From positions 1 to 28,028 of the forward strand of contig CAZKCM010000056.1 of assembly GCA_964551315.1 (NCBI GenBank): 28,028 nucleotides of DNA. Reading direction: 5' to 3'. Both the position numbers and the translations under genes were made by a program. Of this stretch, positions 6,728-13,472 are shown piece by piece. Below the pieces are notes generated by a model that searched no databases, had not been told where the DNA came from, and saw only the letters and a list, made by a program, of their open reading frames with translations. The stretch is from Virgifigura sp964551315 (lineage in GTDB: Bacteria > Pseudomonadota > Alphaproteobacteria > Dongiales > Dongiaceae). Each line of letters opens with the position of its first letter. The stretch's first letter is position 1.

Positions 6728-8781
6728 GCCGCGCCTCCCCCCTCACGCGCCATCTTCGCCCGCATCGCCATCTCCTCCCGCTTCAGCGCGACCTCCGCCA
6801 TCAGCTCCTCGCGCTTGAGCGCCAGCTCGGCTTCGAGCTTCGCCCGGTCCAGGGCAAGCTCCGCCTGTTGCCGTTCGCGCTCCAACCGCAGCCGCGCCTC
6901 ATCGAGCTGCGCCCGCTGCCGCAGCGCGAGCAGCCACGGGTCCGGCGGTGCCTCTTGGGGCGGAGCAGCGGGCGAAACGGGCGGCACGGCCGCCGCGCTC
7001 TGCGCCGGATCGGTGAAGTAGGGATCGACCGACTTGAGCCCCGCGTTTTCCACCATCTTGGCGAGCGTGTTGTAGACGTTCTCGAGCGTGACCAGCGGCC
7101 CGTCCACGCCGCCCTGGAACCGGATTGCCTGGGCCTGGATGCCGAGCAGATTCTGCAGATGGACCAGCATCTGATCCTTGTTGCCCGTGCCCAGCCCGAC
7201 ATTGATCGTCAGGTCCATGGCCGTGTTCCACTGGCGCGGGTCCATCGGCACCCAGCGGTTGCGCAGGCGGACGATGCGGGGACCGTGCTGGTGCTTGCCG
7301 ACGAGCTCCAGGATCTTGCGGAACAGGTCCTTCACGCCCGTCTCGGCGAACAGGCGGGCGATCAGCTCGATGCGCTGCTGCGCCGCCGTCATGATCTGAT
7401 TGATGCCGCTCGCCGTCTTGTTCAGGCTGTTCGCGTCGAGCCCCTGATTGTACTTCGTCACCCCCGTCCGGTTCTCGCGGACGCCGTCGATGTATTCGAG
7501 CATCGGGAAGGCCTGCGCCGCGACCAGCGGCGTGTCGAGCGGCATCACATGGCCTTGCCCCGGAAGCGCCCCGTTCTTGAGACGCACGATCCCGCCCGGC
7601 CGGCTGGTCAGCATGTCGTCGAGATTGACCTGCTCGCTGATGACGTGCCGCCCGTTGTTGCTGAGATAAAGGTTGTCGAGGATCTGCCGCAGGATCGTCG
7701 ATTTGATGAGCTGCAGGTCCATCACCAGCTCGGCGACCGACAGGCCGAAAAACCGGTGCGGCATGATGATCGGCGTGACCGAGACGAATGGCACGCCCTC
7801 ACAGGCTTCGTTGTCGAGGATCTCGTTCGCCGCGCCGCCGACCGTCACCTTCCGGCGCTCGGCGATGCCGTCCCCGTCCCAGTCGACCTTGACGTAGCAT
7901 TCCGTGATCCAGACCTCGCGCATGGCGCGATTGATCGCGCCGCCATCGCCGAAATCGGCCTCCTCCTCCGGGCCGAAGCGCGTCTGCCGTTCGCCGGTCG
8001 GGTCATCCTCGTCGGCGCTCGCCAGCCGTTCGATGACCTCCGGGTCGTACCCCATCGCGAGCAGTTCGGAGACCGTCTTTCGCACGCGGTGGCCGACGAA
8101 GGCCGTCTCCTCGATCGACCGCGCCCGCGGCGAGATCAGGAACTCCTCCGGCGGCACCGGCATGATTCGGACGCAACCATAGCGCGTCCGCCGCTTGACC
8201 ACGAAGTCGTGATAGGTGACCGGGGCTTCGACCGGCAGCCCCTCCGGTCCGGCGACGATCCCGATGTCCTCATAGGCGCTGTGCTCAATGACCTCGACCT
8301 CGGGATCCGCGAGGACGATCTGCATCTCCTCGAAGGTCTTGCGCCGGTAGCTTTCCCGCGCCGTGTCCTCGCCTTCCTCCCACCAGACCTTGGCGATGCC
8401 GTTCTTCTGCAGCAGCGCGTCCTTGAAAAGGGTGTAGAGGATCAGGAATCCCGGATTGTCCCGGCTGAAGATCCAGTTGACGTATTCGGTCGCCTGCCGC
8501 GCGGCCTCCTCGTCCTCCGGCCCCGTCGGCTCGAAGCGCACCACCTCGTCGCCGGCAGTGAAGACCTTGAGCAGCGAGGGCAGGATCCACTCGATCGTGT
8601 CCGCCACGTCGGTCGATACGACGCGGCTGCGGCCCTCCATCTCGTTCCCGAACGGCTCGCCGAGATAGTAGGAGAGCGCCTTGCGCCGCTGCTCGGTCAG
8701 CTCGCCGCCGAGATGCCCGATCGCGCCGTCGATCTCCGCGGAGAGGATCGCCTTGAGTTCCGTTTCCGTCATCCTGGTCAT
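6724..8781 (-). CDS. Portal protein (SU10/P22-like head-tail connector)
   Basis: Forms the dodecameric ring at one capsid vertex through which DNA is packaged and ejected. The 685-aa product starts MTRMTETELKAILSAEIDGA. The N-terminal part has RRKALSYYLGEPFGNEMEGR and SRVVSTDVADTIEWILPSLL, the hallmark of this portal family. The middle contains LVMDLQLIKSTILRQILDNL and a region rich in NKTASGINQIMTAAQQRIEL. The last 80 residues form a long charged coiled coil (LRLERERQQAELALDRAKLE). The frame is open for 90 more codons upstream, but ATG 8781 overlaps the stop of the preceding gene (ATGA) and has AGGACAGGA in front. ATG 8772 is a close alternative. Confidence 0.92.
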   Translation of the reverse strand: MTRMTETELKAILSAEIDGAIGHLGGELTEQRRKALSYYLGEPFGNEMEGRSRVVSTDVADTIEWILPSLLKVFTAGDEVVRFEPTGPEDEEAARQATEYVNWIFSRDNPGFLILYTLFKDALLQKNGIAKVWWEEGEDTARESYRRKTFEEMQIVLADPEVEVIEHSAYEDIGIVAGPEGLPVEAPVTYHDFVVKRRTRYGCVRIMPVPPEEFLISPRARSIEETAFVGHRVRKTVSELLAMGYDPEVIERLASADEDDPTGERQTRFGPEEEADFGDGGAINRAMREVWITECYVKVDWDGDGIAERRKVTVGGAANEILDNEACEGVPFVSVTPIIMPHRFFGLSVAELVMDLQLIKSTILRQILDNLYLSNNGRHVISEQVNLDDMLTSRPGGIVRLKNGALPGQGHVMPLDTPLVAAQAFPMLEYIDGVRENRTGVTKYNQGLDANSLNKTASGINQIMTAAQQRIELIARLFAETGVKDLFRKILELVGKHQHGPRIVRLRNRWVPMDPRQWNTAMDLTINVGLGTGNKDQMLVHLQNLLGIQAQAIRFQGGVDGPLVTLENVYNTLAKMVENAGLKSVDPYFTDPAQSAAAVPPVSPAAPPQEAPPDPWLLALRQRAQLDEARLRLERERQQAELALDRAKLEAELALKREELMAEVALKREEMAMRAKMAREGGGAA

Positions 8782-8963
8782 CGCCCGGTCCTGTCCTTCT
8801 TCGGGTTGGAGCGCCGCTTCGGCGAGACCGTCGATGTCGGCCGGCCGCCGGCACCGGCGGTTTCGGCTTCCGGGTCCGGAGCCGCATCGGGCGCCCTCCG
8901 GCGCTCGAGCTCGGCCACGCGGCCTTCGAGCAGCCGCAGCCGTCTTTCCAGAGCGATGCTCAT
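8778..8963 (-). CDS. Small coiled-coil phage protein, 61 aa
   Basis: ATG 8963 is preceded by AAGGA. The first 25 residues form a heptad-type helix (MSIALERRLRLLEGRVAELE), followed by a Pro/Ala-rich and then basic tail (SPKRRSNPKKDRTGR). It is joined to the portal gene by an ATGA overlap, which supports both starts. The length and the shape (short coiled coil plus basic tail) suggest a nucleic-acid- or portal-binding accessory, but no family is recognised. The 178 bp upstream (8964-9141) hold nothing I can identify. Confidence 0.65.
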   Translation of the reverse strand: MSIALERRLRLLEGRVAELERRRAPDAAPDPEAETAGAGGRPTSTVSPKRRSNPKKDRTGR

Positions 8964-9141
8964 GGAATCGTCCTTTCCTATCGATGCTGATGGAAACATG
9001 CGCCGACGCCGCGAGCGCGAAGGAACGGAACGGCCCGGTTTCCGGCTTCACCTCGGGTCACGGCATCGCCGCAACGGGATCGATCTCGGCCCTGTCGACG
9101 TCGTCCGCCGCTCCGGGTGGCGCTACGAAACCGAATTGCCC

Positions 9142-9509
9142 TCAGCTTTCGCCGGAGGCTGCCCCTCGAAACAGCCGCCAGACCGTCCGCCCTGCCAGGA
9201 AGGCCAGATAAGCGATCATTGGAACGGAACCGATCCCCGCCGCAATCAAGACGAACGTGCCGAGATTGCGCCATTGAAGGTCACAGTCAAAGCCGAGCCA
9301 GGCCGACAGGCCCCGACCGTCAAAACGGCTGTAGTCGCAGAACACACCCTGCGGGTTGAGATCCAGTGCCGCATAGGTGGCGAGACCACCCCAAACCATG
9401 GCGGCAAAAAGACACCGGCGAATATGAGATAAATCCGCCCGGCACGCGCCGGCAGACACCGCTTCCACGATCGTCCCGGCTTCGGGCCCTGCGGAGCCGC
9501 TACGCTCAT
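9142..9509 (-). pseudogene. Two-span membrane protein, paralogue of the upstream gene, frameshifted
   Basis: Starting from ATG 9509 (overlapping the previous stop as ATGA), the frame reads MSVAAPQGPKPGRSWKRCLP and on into a hydrophobic helix GRIYLIFAGVF. It then needs a 1-nt shift at the A5 run 9406-9410 to continue as AAMVWGGLATYAALDLNPQG, VFCDYSRFDG, and a second hydrophobic helix (FVLIAAGIGSVPMIAYLAFL) to the stop at 9142. The joined product of about 121 aa aligns with its neighbour: helix, ALDxNPQGxxCxY, a second Cys, helix. One missing T in the run explains the break. An in-frame start at 9534 would give an unshifted but odd N-terminus. Either real decay or an assembly indel; function unknown. 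Confidence 0.6.
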
Positions 9510-9862
9510 CGCCCTGACAAACCGGTGGGAACATCGGATTCGTCGGCCGCCCGGCCCGCTAAGTGCCGCCGCAGCCATGCCAGCAGCGCGGCAACTCCCA
9601 GATAGAACGCGACGGGCAAGAGGAAGACGACGGCAACCAGTATGGCGTTAAAGACGACCAGCGGCGCCAAGTTGCCGAAGACGATGTTGCATTCATCGCC
9701 TTGCGAGACATAGTTTCCGCTTTCGCCCTTCGGGACATAGGCGCAATACGCTCCCTGGGGATTGTGATCCAAGGCCATATAGGCCGTCGCCGCTCCGGCC
9801 ATAAGGCCGAGCAGCAGCGATAGCACGATGTAGCCCTTGAGAAGCAGTCTTCGAAAGCGCAT
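9506..9862 (-). CDS. Small two-span membrane protein, 118 aa
   Basis: From ATG 9862 the protein begins MRFRRLLLKGYIVLSLLLGL, a basic end plus membrane helix. A loop follows containing MALDHNPQGAYCAYVPKGES and DECNIVFGN, with two cysteines that could form a disulphide if the loop is periplasmic. A second helix (VVFNAILVAVVFLLPVAFYL) and a basic cytoplasmic tail complete it. The frame allows an 11-residue upstream start at 9895. It lies in tandem with a homologous but frameshifted copy, between the broken transglycosylase-like gene and the portal. Two helices with a small loop resemble holins or envelope-modifying phage proteins, but the conserved ALDxNPQG loop is not a holin feature I know. 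Function unknown. Confidence 0.7.
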   Translation of the reverse strand: MRFRRLLLKGYIVLSLLLGLMAGAATAYMALDHNPQGAYCAYVPKGESGNYVSQGDECNIVFGNLAPLVVFNAILVAVVFLLPVAFYLGVAALLAWLRRHLAGRAADESDVPTGLSGR

Positions 9863-9974
9863 CCGCCCAACGTCCCCCGATACTACCGCTGCCAATCCTT
9901 TGCCGCGTAAACGGTGGCCACGCGGGCCCCAAAGTCGCTCACCTGCTCCTTGGCACCAGAATTATATATTGAGG

Positions 9975-10521
9975 TTATTTTGCAACCGAAGGTTGCTCAA
10001 GCCGATCCTGAATGCGTCGCAGAAGAGTCACACCGGCACGAATGTTGTCCCTCGGATCGCTGAGATCGGCATCGGGCCCCGCCAGTTCTGCCCAAAGACT
10101 GGATTGATGTTCATTGGAAACAGGCTTCTGGCCAACCCAAGCCGCTCAGCAAGCCAAGCTCCGCCGAAATAATGTCCTTGCGCGTTCTCGACATACACGA
10201 TGGCTTTCGCCAGGTCGGGGTCTACGCCTTGCCGCTGCACACCGGCGGGTCAAGGTTCTCGATCGGATCCGGAAGGTCGCCCGAAACCGGCCCGCGAGCC
10301 GCGACGGGCGACACGGACCATGCCGCGCCCGGATTTAAAGGCGGCGTGCGCCACGGATTTGGGTGGTGCGGCACCGTGGCTTCGGCTTCCGGGATAATGG
10401 GCGGTGTCGTCCATATCCCCGGCGGACGAAACCGGACCGGTTCGCTTGCCGCAACGAAGGGCAGTGCTCCCTCGATCAAGGCGGCGTTCTGACGGTATCG
10501 AGAACGGTTCAAGGCTTTCAT
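9975..10521 (-). pseudogene. Lytic transglycosylase-like gene broken by two frame changes
   Basis: Three overlapping frames read as one protein. From ATG 10521, 4 nt after terL, a Pro-rich N-terminus (MKALNRSRYRQNAALIEGAL) runs to ENLDPP near 10243. After a GTGTG run the next frame gives VQRQGVDPDLAKAIVYVENA, QGHYFGG and FPMNINPVFGQNW. Near 10075 a one-base deletion leads to the third frame, PDADLSDPRDNIRAGVTLLR and RIQDRL, ending at TAA 9975-9977. The Glu in YVENAQG, the MNINP block and the DPRDNIRAG-x-LL-R motif resemble an SLT/lysozyme-type peptidoglycan-cleaving fold. The C-terminal two frames are well supported; the N-terminal frame is less certain. Probably inactive as it stands. Confidence 0.6.
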
Positions 10522-10524
10522 CCC

Positions 10525-11796
10525 TCACACGATCCACCGGTTGTCGTACCGGATCGGTGCCGGCGCGCTTTCGACCGGCCGCAGACCCACCGCGAGGTAG
10601 CGCAGCGCGTCCGCCGCGTGGCTCGTCCAGTCGTGCAGCGGCCGCGCCTTGAACGCCCGCAATCGGTCGTCGTATTCGCGCCGATATTGACGCAGCGCTT
10701 CCAGCCCTCGCGCACAGCGTTCCGCATCGATCCAGCAGCGGGGCAAGAGGTTGCGAACCGCCTGGATGCCGTCGTCCACTGGCAGGTTCGCCACCACCCG
10801 CGCCCGGATGCCGAGCCCGGCCAGGACCTCGAGCCGGCTCTTGCCGGTCCCGAGCTCCGTCACCCGCACGTCATGCGGGAGCAAATGGTCGCCGTAGGCA
10901 TAAGGCTTCTCGAACAGGAGCTTGGCGTAATGGTCGAGCCCCACCCCCGACGCCTCGTGGTAGTCGATCAGCCGCAGCTCGCGGCCGGCCTGCTGGCAGA
11001 ACCAGATCGCGGTGGAATCGCCGACGCCGAGATCCCAGGCGGTGTGGACCGGCAGCGCCGGCTCCCACGGCACGCGCGTCACGCGCCCTTCGGCCTCGGC
11101 GGCGGCGATCGACTTCGCGTAATAGGCGCCCGCCACCGCCGCGTCGAAGCTGCATTCGAACTCCTGCGCGTATTCCTCCTCCGACATGACCGCCCGCGCC
11201 GCCGCGAGCTCCGCCGCGCCGATCACGCCGGTCTCGGAGGCCCTGAACCGCGCCGCGAACCAGCTTTCGTCGCGCGTCGCCCGGTCGTAGATCTCCCAGA
11301 ACGCGTTGCGCCCCATCGGCGTGCCGATGAAGATCGCCCACCCTTCCCGGTCGGCGAGGGCCGGCCGGATCACCTCCGACCAGACGCGCGGATTCATCTG
11401 GGCGAATTCGTCGAGCACGACGCCGTCGAGATAGAGGCCGCGCAGCCGGTCCGGATCGTCGGCGCCGAACAACCGGATGCGCGCGCCGCCTGCTAGGTCG
11501 CAACGCAGCTCGCTCTCGTTGTGGCGCGTGCCAGGGATCGGCCCGGTGAACCGCTTCAGATAGTCCCAGGCCACCGTCTTGGCCTGCCGATAGAACGGCG
11601 CGATATAGGCGTAGCGCGGCTCCGGAAGCGAACTCGCGACCGCCTTCGCGATCAGCTCGTTGATACAGAAGACCGTCTTGCCGAACCGCCGGTGCGCCAC
11701 CAGCACGTTGAAGCGCTTGAGGCTCCGGTGCAGCCCTGCCTGCAGCGGTCGCGGCTTGTAGGGTAGCTCGATCAGGAGTTCGCTTCGCCGCCCCAT
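10525..11796 (-). CDS. Terminase large subunit
   Basis: The ATPase and nuclease that pumps and cuts phage DNA during packaging. The 423-aa product has an ATPase domain with a Walker-A-like VAHRRFGKT at residues 33-41, Walker B GVVLDEFA at about 125-132 and the coupling triplet GTP at 158-160. An RNase-H-type nuclease domain follows, with acidic residues in WDLGVGD (D255, D260) and SHAADALRY (D396). The C-terminal order is normal and the length is usual for compact terminases. ATG 11796 overlaps the end of the small-subunit gene by 25 bp, indicating coupled translation. It shares the operon with the portal and capsid. Intact. Confidence 0.93.
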   Translation of the reverse strand: MGRRSELLIELPYKPRPLQAGLHRSLKRFNVLVAHRRFGKTVFCINELIAKAVASSLPEPRYAYIAPFYRQAKTVAWDYLKRFTGPIPGTRHNESELRCDLAGGARIRLFGADDPDRLRGLYLDGVVLDEFAQMNPRVWSEVIRPALADREGWAIFIGTPMGRNAFWEIYDRATRDESWFAARFRASETGVIGAAELAAARAVMSEEEYAQEFECSFDAAVAGAYYAKSIAAAEAEGRVTRVPWEPALPVHTAWDLGVGDSTAIWFCQQAGRELRLIDYHEASGVGLDHYAKLLFEKPYAYGDHLLPHDVRVTELGTGKSRLEVLAGLGIRARVVANLPVDDGIQAVRNLLPRCWIDAERCARGLEALRQYRREYDDRLRAFKARPLHDWTSHAADALRYLAVGLRPVESAPAPIRYDNRWIV

Positions 11797-12137
11797 ACCA
11801 ATCGGATCACCTGTTCCGTTACGCCGCGTCCGCCGGTGGCCGCCCCATCCGCCGGTCCCGGTCCGGGCTTGCCATAGCCCCAGTTGAGCAGCGCGCTCGC
11901 CGCCGAAACCCGCGCCGCCGGCGTTGCAGCCGGGTCGTTCATCACCGCCGCCAGTGCCGCCACCGCCGCGGCCGCATGCTCGCGCGCCAGCGCTCGGACC
12001 GCCGGGTTCCTTCTGCGGCGTGCCGTCGCCGCCTTCGACGAGACCGACACCGCGGATGACTTGCCAGCGGCTTGCCCGGCGGACGGATCGGCGCCGCTCG
12101 CCGTCGTCCCATTGCGCTCACGGGGCGGCTTGACCAT
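11772..12137 (-). CDS. Terminase small subunit-like protein
   Basis: Likely the DNA-recognition subunit for packaging. The 121-aa product has a Ser/Ala/Lys-rich N-terminus with RRRRNPAVRALAREHA, then a helical core AAAAVAALAAVMNDPAATPA, ARVSAASALLNWGYGKP, and a short acidic tail. The core with NDPAATPAARVSAAxALLxxGxGKP is one I recognise from small proteins encoded immediately before terL in many alphaproteobacterial prophages, commonly called terS. It overlaps terL by 25 bp. It is the first gene after the promoter-attenuator at 12186-12265, with a leader of about 90 nt and GGAG before ATG 12137. The family call rests on position plus the short core motif. Confidence 0.7.
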   Translation of the reverse strand: MVKPPRERNGTTASGADPSAGQAAGKSSAVSVSSKAATARRRRNPAVRALAREHAAAAVAALAAVMNDPAATPAARVSAASALLNWGYGKPGPGPADGAATGGRGVTEQVIRLVWGGEANS

Positions 12138-12185
12138 GGAGCTCCGTTTCGGATTCGGGCTCGGCCGAACACCGGGCCGTCAACG

Positions 12186-12219
12186 AAAAAAGGGGTCGGC
12201 GCTGTCGGCGCACGACCCC
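12186..12219 (-). terminator. Attenuator-like intrinsic terminator (copy 1)
   Basis: On the minus strand GGGGUCG pairs with CGACCCC. Inside are a bulged U, a GCGC/GCGC helix and a 5-nt loop, and UUUUUU follows at 12191-12186. It begins about 10 nt after the predicted start of the promoter at 12236-12265 and ends 49 nt before terS. Without antitermination it should yield an RNA of only about 44 nt. Confidence 0.75.
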
Positions 12220-12235
12220 ATCAAAGAATAAGCCG

Positions 12236-12265
12236 ATTATCGGCTTTTATTCCTATTTCTGTCAA
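12236..12265 (-). promoter_or_regulatory. Sigma70-type promoter for the terminase/head operon
   Basis: Minus-strand TTGACA (12260-12265), an 18-bp spacer and GATAAT (12236-12241). It overlaps the 3' end of the preceding phage gene. The 20 nt just downstream of the -10 region (12211-12230) are identical to 1905-1924, which lie at the same distance from the other late promoter. Confidence 0.8.
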
Positions 12266-12863
12266 CAGAAAAATCGCGACCGCTCTGCACGAGGCTTGGC
12301 GCGCGGTGCGTCTCCATGCGGCCGAGCCGACCGGACGAGCGGCCATAGCAGGCCACGAGAACGTCCAGCCCTGTCTTCACCGCTTCCAGCTCATGGCCAT
12401 CGGCCCGACGAGCGGAGAGCGGCCGGCGCGACGCCGTGTCGAGGAACCGCGGCGGGCGCGCGAACACCACGAGGTTCTCGGTCGCGTCGCAGACCCGCCG
12501 GCCCGCCGCCAGGAGCCGGTTCTTGCCCAGGCGGAACAGGCTCTCGATCCGGGCCAGGGTCTCCTCCTCGAGCTCACGCCCGCCGCCCGCACCCGCCGCG
12601 AGCTGCGCGTAGATTCGATCGCAGGCGATCTGGGTCCGGCCGACGGCGCGGCGGTAGAGATAGGCGTAGTAGAACCCCGCCTCGTGCTGCTGCGGCGTTA
12701 CGAGGCCGCGGGCCAGCATCAGGCCCAGCGGGTGTTCGGTGAGTGCCGGGTCGGCACCGCCCGCAAGCGCCGCCCGATGCGCGCGCAGTTCGGGCGTCCC
12801 CTGATCGACCTTTGGCCTCTCGCTTCTTGGCCGCCCCCGCCGGCCGCTTCGCCATGCCTTCAT
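12237..12863 (-). CDS. Phage protein of unknown function, 208 aa
   Basis: ATG 12863 is preceded by GGAGAGGAG. The protein starts MKAWRSGRRGRPRSERPKVD, a basic stretch reminiscent of AT-hook-like GRP tails. The core follows: DQGTPELRAHRAAL, EHPLGLMLARGLVTPQQHEA and YYAYLYRRAVGR. The core (HPLGxMLARGLVTxxQHxAG) recurs in a family I know from alphaproteobacterial prophages, usually located just before the terminase genes and without assigned function. The C-terminal part has a helix RIESLFRLGKNRLLAAGRRV and a segment LVACYGRSSGRLG. Its last codons overlap the -10 of the terS promoter. Its position between the early genes and the late promoter would suit a DNA-binding or packaging-initiation role, but that is a guess. 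Confidence 0.75.
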   Translation of the reverse strand: MKAWRSGRRGRPRSERPKVDQGTPELRAHRAALAGGADPALTEHPLGLMLARGLVTPQQHEAGFYYAYLYRRAVGRTQIACDRIYAQLAAGAGGGRELEEETLARIESLFRLGKNRLLAAGRRVCDATENLVVFARPPRFLDTASRRPLSARRADGHELEAVKTGLDVLVACYGRSSGRLGRMETHRAPSLVQSGRDFSVDRNRNKSR

Positions 12864-12900
12864 TGCGTCTCCTCTCCAGATTACCGATCCGGCTCGATGA

Positions 12901-13119
12901 TCACGATTCGTTCTCTTCAAGACCCATGGCCCAGCGCTTCGCCCATTCCAGCAGCCACAGCGCCCGCTCGGCGGTCATCTCGCTGTTGATGACCTCGAAG
13001 TTCCCTTCGGCCGTCACGCCCAACGCAATCACCTGCTCCCACTCGACCTTGCCGATCTCGGCAACGGCCTGCTTCGGGCGCAGCGTCTCCGAGGGCGGGA
13101 AGGCGATCACGCGGCCCAC
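12901..13119 (-). CDS. Small phage early protein, 72 aa
   Basis: It starts at GTG 13119 with a strong GGAGG box 7 nt upstream. The acidic 72-aa product reads VGRVIAFPPSETLRPKQAVA, then EIGKVEWEQVIALGVTAEGN and ERALWLLEWAKRWAMGLEEN. It has no cysteine pairs or membrane span. The C-terminal Trp-rich amphipathic helix looks like a protein-protein interface. It is the second gene of the leftward early operon after the zinc-finger gene, 40 bp apart. I recognise similar small proteins from alphaproteobacterial prophage early regions but no function. Confidence 0.7.
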   Translation of the reverse strand: MGRVIAFPPSETLRPKQAVAEIGKVEWEQVIALGVTAEGNFEVINSEMTAERALWLLEWAKRWAMGLEENES

Positions 13120-13159
13120 GGTCGTTCCTCCGCCCCACCTGCGGCGCGATGCCGGCCTG

Positions 13160-13396
13160 CTACCACGCCGTGTGCCCTTTCGTCACGGCCGCGCCATAGG
13201 CCCAGTCATCGTGCTCCTTGCAGGAACCGCAGATCCGCTCATGGCTGCCGGCGCTCGCGAATGACACGCCGCAGAACAGGCAGGCCCGAACCCGCCGCGG
13301 CGTTTGTCCGGTGGCCGGCCGCGGCTTTAAGGGAAGAGTGGAGGCCGGCGGCGTCTCGAGTCTCGGAGGGTTCTGGCTTGACTGTCGCGTGGTCAT
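13160..13396 (-). CDS. Small zinc-finger protein, first early gene, 78 aa
   Basis: The C-terminal half contains ACLFCGVSFASAGSHERICG followed by SCK, a C-x2-C-x13-C-x2-C arrangement expected to bind zinc. The N-terminal half is Pro/Thr-rich and probably disordered. ATG 13396 lies only about 8 bp past the -10 of the divergent early promoter, so the mRNA is predicted to be leaderless or nearly so; no Shine-Dalgarno sequence is present. It is divergent from the repressor, in the position of a Cro-like or early regulatory gene. A zinc ribbon here could contact DNA, RNA or RNA polymerase, including as an antiterminator for the late attenuators. That is speculation from position only. Confidence 0.7.
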   Translation of the reverse strand: MTTRQSSQNPPRLETPPASTLPLKPRPATGQTPRRVRACLFCGVSFASAGSHERICGSCKEHDDWAYGAAVTKGHTAW

Positions 13397-13449
13397 ACGC
13401 GACTATTATGCTTATTCCGTTTAACTGTCAACCGTATTTTGCGTATGAA
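13394..13449. promoter_or_regulatory. Immunity-region operator sites between repressor and early operon
   Basis: ATACG occurs at 13395-13399 and its reverse complement CGTAT at 13433-13437 and 13442-13446, flanking the early promoter. The 6-mer TACGCA (as TGCGTA at 13440-13445) also occurs at 14218-14223 in another promoter. This is the expected layout for repressor operators controlling divergent transcription. Candidate repressor promoter boxes on the plus strand are TTATTC (13412) with TATTTT (13435), or TTAACT (13421) with TATGAA (13444), both with 17-bp spacing. Confidence 0.5.
13403..13431 (-). promoter_or_regulatory. Leftward early promoter
   Basis: Minus-strand TTGACA (13426-13431) is followed by an AT-rich block CATAATAG. 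ATAATA at 13404-13409 gives a 16-bp spacer and TAATAG at 13403-13408 gives 17. The next ATG (13396) starts the zinc-finger gene, so the predicted transcript has essentially no leader. Confidence 0.6.
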
Positions 13450-13472
13450 CCGAAGGGACCCTGATTGATGCC

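Larger units (their letters stand above)
12186..12265 (-). repeat. Promoter-attenuator cassette, copy 1
   Basis: Paired with 1882-1959; the shared 20-mer is at 12211-12230. This copy precedes the terminase/head operon, the other precedes the adaptor/tail operon. Confidence 0.75.

Noticed and set aside
9401..9415. Programmed -1 frameshifting at the A5/T5 run
   Set aside because: The site reads C-TTT-TTG, which is not a good slippery heptamer, and no downstream pseudoknot was evident; a plain one-base loss is simpler.
6373..9432. A very long open frame on the plus strand (about 1019 codons)
   Set aside because: It lies antisense to the portal and neighbouring genes, its product is Arg/Pro/His-rich without any domain, and such mirror frames are common in GC-rich coding DNA.
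12574..12855. Alternative minus-strand frame starting MAKRPAGAAKKREAKG inside the 208-aa gene
   Set aside because: The overlapping frame from 12863 contains the conserved phage motif and a better ribosome-binding site.
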